A stretch of DNA of 7,618 nucleotides. It comes from Phycisphaerales bacterium (lineage in GTDB: Bacteria; Planctomycetota; Phycisphaerae; Sedimentisphaerales; Anaerobacaceae). The DNA lies in NCBI GenBank assembly GCA_011057845.1, contig DSDB01000647.1:1-7618 (forward strand). Direction: 5' to 3'. The translations under genes and the position numbers were made by a program. Position 1 is the stretch's first letter, and every line of letters starts with the position of its first letter. A model generated the notes under the pieces. It saw nothing but the letters and a program-made list of their open reading frames with translations, ran no database searches and was not told where the DNA came from. This document shows positions 1 through 7,546 of this stretch, one piece after another.

Positions 1-991
<991 letters not shown>

Positions 992-1002
992 GATTCGTCG
1001 AA

Positions 1003-1018
1003 ACCGTCCGTAGACGGT
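1003..1018 (-). other. Leader hairpin with a UACG tetraloop next to the 16S 5' end
   Basis: A perfect 6-bp stem ACCGTC/GACGGT closes a 4-nt loop. On the minus strand it reads ACCGTC-TACG-GACGGT, a C(UACG)G tetraloop of the very stable UNCG class. It ends about 11 nt before the inferred mature 16S end, so a role in folding or processing of the precursor is a reasonable inference. No experimental evidence is available here. Confidence 0.5.
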
Positions 1019-1152
1019 CATCGTCGGCATAAGGCTCAACACTTCTGGCATACGCACCGAAAGTGCTGAAAAAACTACTTCATTTTTAAGCAGACCACGG
1101 AAAGCGTATCTTCCGCGGCCGCTGCACTTCCGCTGCAAGCATAACTGTTCAC

Positions 1153-1165
1153 TTGTCAAAGAGCT
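1153..1165 (-). promoter_or_regulatory. boxA antitermination site of the rrn leader
   Basis: The minus strand reads AGCTCTTTGACAA, close to the bacterial boxA consensus TGCTCTTTAACAA. boxA RNA is bound by NusB/NusE and loads the antitermination complex that protects rRNA transcripts from Rho. Its place, about 50 nt after the start site and before the 16S, is as expected for an rrn leader. Confidence 0.75.
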
Positions 1166-1217
1166 TAGACAAACACAGCCCAGCACCCTCTGTATACAGG
1201 TGGCTGAGCCATCACTG

Positions 1218-1283
1218 TCGGCTATTCTACGGATAATACGCAGAGCGTCAACAGGATAAATGGAAAAAATGAAAATTTTTTCT
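1218..1283 (-). promoter_or_regulatory. rrn promoter with -35, -10 and UP-like tract
   Basis: On the minus strand TTGACG (1246-1251) is followed by a 16-bp spacer and TAGAAT (1224-1229), a good sigma-70-type match. The predicted start is about 1218. Upstream of the -35, about 1254-1283 is rich in A and T with runs of six A or T, like an UP element that binds the alpha subunit C-terminal domain. The segment between -10 and start (AGCCG) is GC-rich, as in stringently controlled rRNA promoters. The promoter points away from yjbQ. No second (P2) promoter was found in the leader. Confidence 0.85.
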
Positions 1284-1300
1284 CTTGGCCGCTCTTGGCC
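1282..1300. repeat. Two 9-bp direct repeats, 10-bp period, upstream of the rrn UP tract
   Basis: CTCTTGGCC occurs at 1282-1290 and again at 1292-1300, one helical turn apart. The pair sits at about -64 to -82 relative to the rrn start, where an activator could bind, and also between the divergent rrn and yjbQ transcription units. It may be chance; a binding site is only inferred. Confidence 0.35.
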
Positions 1301-1376
1301 CTGTAAACACAGACTTCTGGTTCTTTCCTATACGGTTCCGACGTGCGTTATGTTCACACATCCCGATCCCGGTGGG

Positions 1377-1398
1377 GGCCGGGCGGTTGCACCCGGCC
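1377..1398 (+). other. GC-rich hairpin upstream of yjbQ
   Basis: GGCCGGG (1377-1383) pairs perfectly with CCCGGCC (1392-1398) around an 8-nt loop. It ends 23 nt before the chosen yjbQ start. No T-run follows on either strand, so it is not a standard intrinsic terminator. If transcribed it would form a stable stem in the yjbQ 5' leader. I see no match to the thiamine pyrophosphate riboswitch. Confidence 0.35.
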
Positions 1399-1421
1399 GG
1401 ATGCGGGCATATCATTGTGGC

Positions 1422-1850
1422 ATGGTCAAGACAGAGAAAATCGAGGTTCACACCAGGGGCGGCTGCCAGGTCATTGACATCACCGATGCCGTCTGCCGAG
1501 CCGTCAAGTCCGCCGGGCTGGCCGACGGAACCATCACCGTCTTCAACATCGGTTCGACGGCGGCGATTACCACGACCGAGTTCGAGCCCGGCCTGGCCAA
1601 CCATGACCTTGAGGCGGCCTTCGAGCGGATCGCCCCGAAGAACAGCCGCTACGAGCATGAGCAGACCTGGCACGACGACAACGGCCATTCCCACGTACGG
1701 GCATCGTTGCTTGGGCCGAGCCTGACCGTTCCAGTCGTCGCCGGTAAGCCTACACTAGGCACTTGGCAGCAGATTATCCTGGTGGAATTCGACACCCGCC
1801 CCAGGAACCGCACTATCGTCTGTCAGATGATAGGCCAATACGCCTCGTAG
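1422..1850 (+). CDS. yjbQ: YjbQ/UPF0047 family protein (secondary thiamine-phosphate synthase type)
   Basis: The gene encodes a 142-residue soluble protein without signal peptide or membrane segment. Family hallmarks are in order: GSTAAITTTEFEPG (residues 44-57), WHDDNGHSHVRASLLGPS (83-100, with His84, His89 and His91) and LGTWQQIILVEFDTRPR (112-128). The family is a small trimeric beta fold; E. coli YjbQ has weak thiamin phosphate synthase activity and is annotated as a secondary enzyme for joining the pyrimidine and thiazole halves of thiamine, though its main substrate is not settled. The ATG at 1422 gives the family's usual length (about 130-140). An in-frame ATG at 1401 would add 7 residues, and the frame stays open to 1260, but that extension overlaps the rrn UP tract and looks non-coding. 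The upstream Shine-Dalgarno is poor and no clear promoter was found. It stands alone, divergent from the rrn unit. Confidence 0.93.
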   Translation: MVKTEKIEVHTRGGCQVIDITDAVCRAVKSAGLADGTITVFNIGSTAAITTTEFEPGLANHDLEAAFERIAPKNSRYEHEQTWHDDNGHSHVRASLLGPSLTVPVVAGKPTLGTWQQIILVEFDTRPRNRTIVCQMIGQYAS

Positions 1851-1851
1851 G

Positions 1852-1891
1852 CCGGCGAGCTGGACCCTTTTGGCCTGGAGCAGGGTGCCGG
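1852..1891 (+). terminator. Possible stem-loop after yjbQ (weak terminator candidate)
   Basis: Directly after the stop codon, CCGGC (1852-1856) and ACCCT (1864-1868) can pair with the continuous AGGGT-GCCGG (1882-1891), leaving a 7-nt bulge on the left side and a 13-nt loop. The T-run expected of an intrinsic terminator is missing; TTTTT comes only about 19 nt later. It could be a Rho-dependent end, a protective 3' stem or chance. Confidence 0.25.
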
Positions 1892-1947
1892 AAACACAGA
1901 AAACGCATTTTTCAGCCGACCAACGAGGTTTTCCGCTGAGTTTCGTC

Positions 1948-1976
1948 TTGACGCAAGCCGATTAGGTGCATAGTAT
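1948..1976 (+). promoter_or_regulatory. Sigma-70-type promoter for the FlgI-like gene
   Basis: TTGACG (1948-1953) is separated by exactly 17 bp from TAGTAT (1971-1976). The predicted start near 1983 leaves a leader of about 50 nt before the ATG at 2033. This is close to the housekeeping consensus and unlike sigma-28 or sigma-54 promoters that usually drive flagellar genes, suggesting constitutive expression. Confidence 0.7.
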
Positions 1977-2032
1977 CTCGTTGGATGGCTAGGAGTGGAT
2001 AGTCGGCTCTCTTTTTAGGGGCGAAACGCACC

Positions 2033-3646
2033 ATGAATCTCGCGAGAATGGACCTGTTTGTGCCGGTGGCGATGCTGCTAGCGGGCCTTTTTACGGGCGG
2101 ATGCGAGGAATCCAGGCGTTCCCCCAGCACCGTTACAACGCTGACCCCGATCACCGAGCTGGGGCCGACCATCGGTTCTCTGGCGCAGGTTCTCGCCCCG
2201 GAGACCATCAAGGTCGAGGGCTATGGGCTGGTAGGGGGGCTCAATGGGACCGGCTCCGAGCAGTGCCCGACGCAGATTCGTCGCTATCTGACGCAGCACA
2301 TCGCCAGCCAATCCCCCGGGCGCACCGTTGATGTGCAACGGATCCTCTCAAGCATGAATACGGCGGTCGTCCGGCTCGATGCGGTCATGCCCGCCTCGCC
2401 CTCGCCCGGCGAGACCTTCGACCTGAGGGTTACGGCCCTTGAAAGCACCCAGACGACCTCTCTTGAGGGCGGCTGGCTGTACAGCGCCGAACTCTACATG
2501 CAGGGAGCCTTTGGACTGGGCACCGAGGTGCTGGCCAAGGCCCAGGGACCGGTCTTCATCGACGCCTTGGACGCTACGGCGGTTCGCAAACGCCATGGAT
2601 TTGTCCTGGGAGGGGGCAGCACCCTCAAGGGGTACAAGATCGGCGTGGCCCTACCCAAGGATGATTACCGGCTGTCCAGCGCCATCCGAAACCGCCTCAA
2701 TGAGCGATACGGCTTCGACACGGCCAAGGCCGTCTCCCCGAAACTCATCGAAGTGGCCATCCCCGCCCGCTACAAGGCGAGAAAGCAGCGTTTCGTGGAG
2801 ATGGTGCGGGCCACCTATATGACCGAAACGGCGGATCTGGCCCGCGAGAGGGTCAGGACCTTCGTCCGCGAACTGGCCACCGCCGAGGACAAGGCTCGCA
2901 GTGAGATTGCCTTGGAGGCCATCGGAACGCCGGTCCTGGAGAGACTGCCTACCCTCTTGAACTCTTCGGATGAGGCGGTTCGCCTGCGCACGGCCCGAGT
3001 CCTGCTGAATGTGGGCAGCCAGGCGGGATTGGCGCCGCTACGGGAAATCGCCCTGAACCGTGATAGCCCGTACCGCCTCGTGGCGCTCGATGCGGTCGGA
3101 CATGCCGCCTCCCGCACTGATGCGGCCGCTCTGGCTTCACGGCTGGTCGGTGAGCCGGACGCCAACGTAAGGTTGGCCGCCTATCGACTGCTCAGTCGGT
3201 TGCAGGACCCCTCGATCACAAGGGCCAGGGTCGGCCGCAGTTTCCACCTCGAGCAGATCGCTGTCGGGCCGCCCATGGTCTATGCCTCCCGCAGCGGGGC
3301 GGCCAAGATTGTGCTCTTGGGAGCCCCACTGGTATGTCGGGACAACATCTTTGTGGAATCCGCCGACGGAGGCATCATGATTGACGCGCCCGTGGGCCAG
3401 CGTTATGTCTCCATAATCCGCCAGATTCCCGGACGTGTGGGTTCGGCGGCGAGGTTGCGAAGTTCCTTTAATCTGGCGGATATCATCCGGGTCCTCTGCG
3501 AGGACCCGGCTCAGGACGGAAAGGAAGGCCCCGGAGGATTGGGCGTCTCATACGCCGACGCGATCGCGTTGCTTGAGCGGATGTGCGACAGCGGCGCCGT
3601 GGCGGCTTCCTTTGTGGCCGGTCCGATGCCGAAAACCGGCGAATAA
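2033..3646 (+). CDS. FlgI-like (P-ring family) exported protein with an inserted HEAT-repeat segment
   Basis: The 537-residue product starts with a hydrophobic signal (about 8-23) and Cys24 in FTGGC-EE, a poor lipobox (Thr at -3), so it may be a lipoprotein. Residues about 45-263 resemble the FlgI P-ring protein: VEGYGLVGGLNGTGS (61-75), a PxPGExFDLRV strand, LAKAQGPVFI and an ATAKA/IEVAIP-like stretch. Residues about 290-395 hold some three HEAT-type repeats (EAVRLRTARVLLNVG, SPYRLVALDAVGHAA, ANVRLAAYRLLSRLQDP). The tail, with LGVSYADAIALLERMCDSGA, looks like the FlgI C-terminus (ATPxDLxxILQAMxxAGxL). FlgI is usually about 365 residues, so the extra length is mainly the insertion. FlgI forms the periplasmic ring around the flagellar rod; whether this protein does so is open, since no flgH, flgJ or flgA is beside it. 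AGGGG (2017-2021) precedes the ATG by 11 nt; Met6 (2048) is another possible start. Confidence 0.75.
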   Translation: MNLARMDLFVPVAMLLAGLFTGGCEESRRSPSTVTTLTPITELGPTIGSLAQVLAPETIKVEGYGLVGGLNGTGSEQCPTQIRRYLTQHIASQSPGRTVDVQRILSSMNTAVVRLDAVMPASPSPGETFDLRVTALESTQTTSLEGGWLYSAELYMQGAFGLGTEVLAKAQGPVFIDALDATAVRKRHGFVLGGGSTLKGYKIGVALPKDDYRLSSAIRNRLNERYGFDTAKAVSPKLIEVAIPARYKARKQRFVEMVRATYMTETADLARERVRTFVRELATAEDKARSEIALEAIGTPVLERLPTLLNSSDEAVRLRTARVLLNVGSQAGLAPLREIALNRDSPYRLVALDAVGHAASRTDAAALASRLVGEPDANVRLAAYRLLSRLQDPSITRARVGRSFHLEQIAVGPPMVYASRSGAAKIVLLGAPLVCRDNIFVESADGGIMIDAPVGQRYVSIIRQIPGRVGSAARLRSSFNLADIIRVLCEDPAQDGKEGPGGLGVSYADAIALLERMCDSGAVAASFVAGPMPKTGE

Positions 3647-3759
3647 TCAAGAATTCTCGGACCTTTGGCCGATAGAAACAGCGGTGATCGGGCCCGGAGT
3701 GTACGCCTTGCCGCGACCTGCGGACCCGTGTTTTCTTTGACGAACAACTGGAACGACGG

Positions 3760-6700
3760 ATGAGACTCAAGAAGATCATTGTGAACGGATTCAAGAGCTT
3801 CGCCGACAAGACGGAGTTCGATTTTGACGTCCAGGTTACGGCCATCGTGGGCCCTAACGGGTGCGGCAAGAGCAACGTGGTCGACGCGGTCAAGTGGGTC
3901 CTCGGGGAGCAGAGCGTCAAGAGCCTTCGCAGCGGCAACATGGCCGACGTCATCTTCGGCGGCAGCAGCAGCCGCAAGCCCCTGGGCTCGGCCGAGGTGA
4001 CGCTGGTGATGTCCAACGAGAACGGGACGCAGCAGGGGCGATTGTCGATGGAGACCGAGGAGGTCGCCGTGACCCGCCGGATCTTCCGAAGCGGCGAGAG
4101 CGAGTACCGCATCAACAATAAGCTCTGCCGCCTCAAGGACATACGCGAACTGTTCATGGACACGGGCGTCGGGACGAAGGCCTATTCCATCATCGAGCAG
4201 GGGCAGATCGACCGTATTCTCAGCGCCTCCAAACAGGACCGTCGTATCCTGTTTGAAGAGGCCGCCGGCATCAGCAAGTACAAGGCCCACAAGAAGGAGG
4301 CCATGCGCAAGCTCGAACGCACCGAGCAGAACCTCCTGCGGCTGGCCGACATCCTGGGCGAAGTGACCAAGCGGCTTCGCAGCGTCAAGCTCGCCGCCGG
4401 CAAGGCCCGCAATTACCTGGCCTACACCGAGCGCCTCAAGCAACTGCAGGTCAATTATTCGTTGGTTGAGTACGGCAAGAACCAGACCCTGTTGGAAGAG
4501 AAGGGCCGGGTCTTAGGCGAGGTCGAGGAACAGTTCGCCCGGATTGCCTCCGAAGTCGGCCGCAACGACGCCCTTGTCAGCCGCCTCGGCAGCGAGATCA
4601 TCGATACGGAGCATCGGCTCAATGAGGCCGGCAACGCCCTGGTCTCGGTGCAGAGCAAGATTGAACAGCAACTCCAACAAATCGATTTTCTGCGGAGCCG
4701 CATGGAGGAACTCGGCCGCCGCGGGGATGCCGAGCGCGAGCGTATCGACCAGCTCGACCGCCAGCAGAATAGCTTCGAGGTCGAGTTGGAGCAGAACCAG
4801 GCCGAACTGGCCGCATGTGAGGCCATGCTGGCGGAGAAATCCGACCAAGTCCGCCGATTCGAGGCGACTATCCAGGAGATTAACGGCCAGTGCGCCTCGC
4901 TCGAAGCGGAACTGGACGACGAGAAGTCCGGCATCATCGACATTGTCCGCCGCACCGCCCAGCTTCACAACGAGATACAGAGCATCGGCGTCTATCGAAG
5001 CAATCTATCGAATCAGAAGGAGCGTCTGGCCGGCCGGGCCCAGACCGCCAAGGCCGAACTGGAGAATCTGCTGACCCAGCGGGCTCAGCACCAGGCGCGA
5101 CTGGCCGACATCGAGAAGGTCCTGCTGGAACTCCAGGAGAGCCTCGACGCAAAAAAGACCCGGGCCGAACAGGCGGAAGCCGCTATTGAGGCCGACAGGA
5201 AGCGGCTGGCCAATAACAAGGAGGCCCGCAGCGCCCTGACCGGCGAACTGAAGGTGCTGGCCGACATGGAGCGTCGATACGAGGGTCTGACCGCGGGCGT
5301 CAAGAGCATCCTGCAGGGGCAGGCCGGCGACAACGGGCTCGATTACGTCCAGGGTATCCTTGCCGACATCGTCGAGGCCGATATCGACCATGCGTCCGCC
5401 GTGGAAGCGGCCCTGGAAGGCCGCACCGACTCGCTCGTCGTCAGCGATATCGAGGCCCTCATGGCCGACCGACGGACCATTGACCGGCTTCAGGGTCGCG
5501 TGGAGTTTCTCGACGTCAACGCCGCCGAGCCGTTTACCGACGACGCCGACCTGTCCGGCTTCGAGCAAATCAAGGGCCGGGCCGTTCAGTTCGTGCGGTT
5601 CGAACCCCAGTATGGGCCGCTTGTCTGGTCGCTGATGGGCAAGACGCTGGTGGTCGAGTCGCTTGAGGCCGCGGCGCAGTTGTCGAATCGCCTGGGCGGC
5701 CGTTACCGTTTTGTGACGCGGGAAGGGGAGTTCATCGGGTCCAACGGGGTCCTGAGGCTGGGGCCGCTGGGCAAGACCACCGGCCTGATCTCCCGCAAAA
5801 GCCGCATGCGCCAGTTGCAGGAGGCCATCGACCACATCGCATCCGAGATCGCCGACACCGAGGGCCGCATCGAGCGGGGCCTCCAGACCAGGGACCACTT
5901 GGCCAGGGTCTGCAAGGACCTCCGCACCGCCGTCTACGAGGCCAACACCGAGAAGATGCAGACCGGCTCGAAGCTCGCCGCCATCGAGGACAACGTCCGC
6001 CGTCTCAAGCAGGAGGAGCCACTGATCGCCGGCGAAATCGACCAGCTGGCCACGCAGATCGCCGAATCCGTCCAGCGGGAATACGACTCCAAGCAGAAGC
6101 TCGAAGAACTTGAAGCCGTCAACAACGAACGTCAGAGCCGGATCGAGGAACTCGAAGCCCAGCTCGATGAACGGCGGCAACAGCAGCAGACTCACGCCGC
6201 CGACCTGACCGACCTGCGGATCGCCCTGGGCCGGGCCCGCGAACAGAGCAAGGCCCTCAACCAGATCATCGCCGGGCTCCAGAACCAGATACAAAACAAC
6301 ACCCGCGCCGGGCAGAACGCCCGCCGCGAGATCGCCGGTTGCACCGAGCAATTGGCGGCCGCCCAGAGCGATATCCTGCGGTGCGAGGCGGCCGTGTCCG
6401 AGTTGTTCGTCGCCAAGGAGGGCCGCCAGGATGAGAACCGCCTGCTTCGCGAGCGGATTGAGCAGTTGCTGGCCGAACAGCATCAGGCCGAGCAGGAAAT
6501 CCGTGCCCGCCGCCAGGAGAAAGACGAGATCGACCGCCGCATCGGCGACCTGCGGGTCGAACTGGGCCAGCTTCAGGTCAAGCAACAGGACCTCGTCGAG
6601 CGCGTCCGCGAGGAGCTGCAGATCGACCTGGCCGAGGCCTACAAGACCCACACCGAGCAATCCACCGACTGGGAACAGGCCAAACAGGAGATCGTGGACC

Positions 6701-7347
6701 TGCGTCAGAAGATCGAGCGGTTGGGCAACGTCAACCTCGACGCCATCGAGGAGCAGGACGCCCTTGAGGAGCGCAACAACTTCCTCTCGACCCAGTTGGA
6801 CGACCTCAACACGAGCAAGGGCCAGTTGCAGCAGTTGATTAACCGTCTCAACAAGCAGAGCCGCGACAAGTTCCAGCAGACCTTCGACGAAATCCGGGCG
6901 AATTTTCAGGAGATCTTCCGAAAGCTCTTCGGCGGCGGCAAGGCCGACATTCTGCTGGAGGAGGCCGAAGACATCCTCGACGCCGGCATCGAGATCATCG
7001 CCAAGCCCCCCGGCAAGGAGACCCGCAGCATCTCGCTGCTCAGCGGCGGCGAGAAATCCATGACCGCGCTGGCCCTGATGTTCAGCGTCTTCAAGAGCAA
7101 GCCGTCGCCGTTCTGCTTCCTCGACGAGGTCGATGCCGCCCTGGATGAGGCCAACAACGAACGGTTCAACCAGATTCTGCGGGAATTCCAGACCGAATCG
7201 CAGTTCATCGTCATCACGCACTCCAAACGCACGATGAGCATCTGTGACGTGCTGTTCGGCGTGACCATGCAGGTCCGCGGCGTCAGCAAGAAGATCAGCG
7301 TCCGCTTCGACGAATACAGCCCCGAAGAAGAGCCCGCCGCCGCCTGA
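3760..7347 (+). CDS. smc: Chromosome segregation protein SMC
   Basis: This is a complete 1195-residue SMC, the usual bacterial length. It is the cytoplasmic ATPase that dimerises at a hinge and, with ScpA and ScpB, extrudes DNA loops and helps separate sister chromosomes. Visible in order are Walker A GPNGCGKSN (31-39), the Q-loop Gln51, Arg57 (arginine finger position), the conserved block MDTGVGTKAYSIIEQGQID, a long Gln/Glu-rich coiled coil (about 170-500), hinge (about 507-680), return coil (about 690-1030), signature LSGGEK (1094-1099), Walker B FCFLDE with Glu1123 (1118-1123), D-loop residues just after, and His1154 of the H-loop in ITHSKRTM. All ATPase residues are intact. The hinge glycine motif is altered to PLGKTTGL (669-676). 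The ATG at 3760 begins the canonical MRLKKIIVNGFKSFADKT; GGA at 3750-3752 is a weak ribosome site. The FlgI-like gene ends 113 bp upstream; no strong promoter or terminator is seen between them, so cotranscription is possible. scpA and scpB are not in the window. Confidence 0.98.
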   Translation: MRLKKIIVNGFKSFADKTEFDFDVQVTAIVGPNGCGKSNVVDAVKWVLGEQSVKSLRSGNMADVIFGGSSSRKPLGSAEVTLVMSNENGTQQGRLSMETEEVAVTRRIFRSGESEYRINNKLCRLKDIRELFMDTGVGTKAYSIIEQGQIDRILSASKQDRRILFEEAAGISKYKAHKKEAMRKLERTEQNLLRLADILGEVTKRLRSVKLAAGKARNYLAYTERLKQLQVNYSLVEYGKNQTLLEEKGRVLGEVEEQFARIASEVGRNDALVSRLGSEIIDTEHRLNEAGNALVSVQSKIEQQLQQIDFLRSRMEELGRRGDAERERIDQLDRQQNSFEVELEQNQAELAACEAMLAEKSDQVRRFEATIQEINGQCASLEAELDDEKSGIIDIVRRTAQLHNEIQSIGVYRSNLSNQKERLAGRAQTAKAELENLLTQRAQHQARLADIEKVLLELQESLDAKKTRAEQAEAAIEADRKRLANNKEARSALTGELKVLADMERRYEGLTAGVKSILQGQAGDNGLDYVQGILADIVEADIDHASAVEAALEGRTDSLVVSDIEALMADRRTIDRLQGRVEFLDVNAAEPFTDDADLSGFEQIKGRAVQFVRFEPQYGPLVWSLMGKTLVVESLEAAAQLSNRLGGRYRFVTREGEFIGSNGVLRLGPLGKTTGLISRKSRMRQLQEAIDHIASEIADTEGRIERGLQTRDHLARVCKDLRTAVYEANTEKMQTGSKLAAIEDNVRRLKQEEPLIAGEIDQLATQIAESVQREYDSKQKLEELEAVNNERQSRIEELEAQLDERRQQQQTHAADLTDLRIALGRAREQSKALNQIIAGLQNQIQNNTRAGQNARREIAGCTEQLAAAQSDILRCEAAVSELFVAKEGRQDENRLLRERIEQLLAEQHQAEQEIRARRQEKDEIDRRIGDLRVELGQLQVKQQDLVERVREELQIDLAEAYKTHTEQSTDWEQAKQEIVDLRQKIERLGNVNLDAIEEQDALEERNNFLSTQLDDLNTSKGQLQQLINRLNKQSRDKFQQTFDEIRANFQEIFRKLFGGGKADILLEEAEDILDAGIEIIAKPPGKETRSISLLSGGEKSMTALALMFSVFKSKPSPFCFLDEVDAALDEANNERFNQILREFQTESQFIVITHSKRTMSICDVLFGVTMQVRGVSKKISVRFDEYSPEEEPAAA

Positions 7348-7453
7348 AAAGTGGCACGGGCATCCCATTCACTTCACTCAGGACAGGCCTGCCCGCGGTC
7401 AAACGTACAGGCTGCGGCGAACCGCACATTGTCACCCCAGTCCCGGCGCACGT

Positions 7454-7513
7454 TGCCACGCTGATCGCCCAACCCCTGTTACGGCGAGCGCCTAATCCCT
7501 GTCATGCTGAGCG
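7454..7513. repeat. Diverged 23-bp tandem repeats leading into the palindromic element
   Basis: Copies start at 7454 and 7477 and agree at 16 of 23 positions; four of the seven differences are C/T changes. The next unit begins at 7500 and matches the first copy at 11 and the second at 10 of its first 14 bases (TGTCATGCTGAGCG), then continues as the palindromic repeat. A fainter resemblance (TGTCACCCC) begins at 7430. Counted by eye. Confidence 0.5.
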
Positions 7514-7546
7514 AAGCGAAGCATCTCGCCCGCGAATCGAGATGAC
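7501..7546. repeat. Palindromic interspersed-type repeat (GAGCGAAGCGAAG family)
   Basis: The element begins GTCATGCTGAGCGAAGCGAA and ends with CGAGATGAC. Its ends GTCAT (7501-7505) and ATGAC (7542-7546) are inverted. Inside, ATGCT (7504-7508) pairs with AGCAT (7520-7524), and CATCTCG (7522-7528) pairs perfectly with CGAGATG (7538-7544) around a 9-nt loop; the two stems share bases 7522-7524 and so compete. From memory, sequences of the form GTCATTCTGAGCGAAGCGAA followed by GAATCTC recur between genes in many environmental bacteria; note that the bases flanking the core (GCT/AGC here, TCT/AGA there) change in a paired way. Function is unknown. It could act as a transcript end for smc, but no T-run follows. 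Confidence 0.7.

Larger units (their letters stand above)
992..1218 (-). other. 16S rRNA precursor leader
   Basis: This is the transcribed leader between the inferred start site (about 1218) and the mature 16S 5' end. It holds no plausible gene. Three stems are visible: 1003-1018, 1054-1066 (GCAC/GTGC), and 1095-1118 (8 bp around an 8-nt loop). In the last stem the one mismatch on the plus strand becomes a G-U wobble in minus-strand RNA, which supports this transcription direction. A boxA site lies at 1153-1165 and a 10-bp palindrome CTGTATACAG at 1190-1199. The partner strand of the 16S processing stem would lie beyond the missing 3' end. Confidence 0.75.

Noticed and set aside
1329..1334. 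TATACG as a possible -10 box for yjbQ
   Set aside because: No -35-like hexamer lies 16-18 bp upstream (the sequence there is AACACA).
1260..1421. N-terminal extension of YjbQ from the ATG at 1260
   Set aside because: It would add 54 residues beyond the family's usual length, overlaps the rrn UP tract and the direct repeats, and has no protein-like conservation that I can see.
1248..1694. 148-residue minus-strand open frame opposite yjbQ
   Set aside because: The opposite strand holds clear YjbQ motifs; this frame overlaps the rrn promoter and shows no known domain.
3647..3759. Possible promoter TTGCCG-17-TTTTCT upstream of smc
   Set aside because: Both boxes match the consensus poorly and such matches are expected by chance, so it was not annotated.
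3511..4443. 310-residue minus-strand open frame overlapping the end of the FlgI-like gene and the start of smc
   Set aside because: It lies opposite conserved coding sequence, including the SMC Walker A region, has no recognisable motif and arises from high GC content.
5005..7368. 787-residue open frame on the minus strand opposite smc
   Set aside because: Its Leu/Val/Gly/Asp-rich product is the mirror of GC-rich coiled-coil codons. It shows no domain I recognise, and the plus strand encodes an unmistakable SMC.
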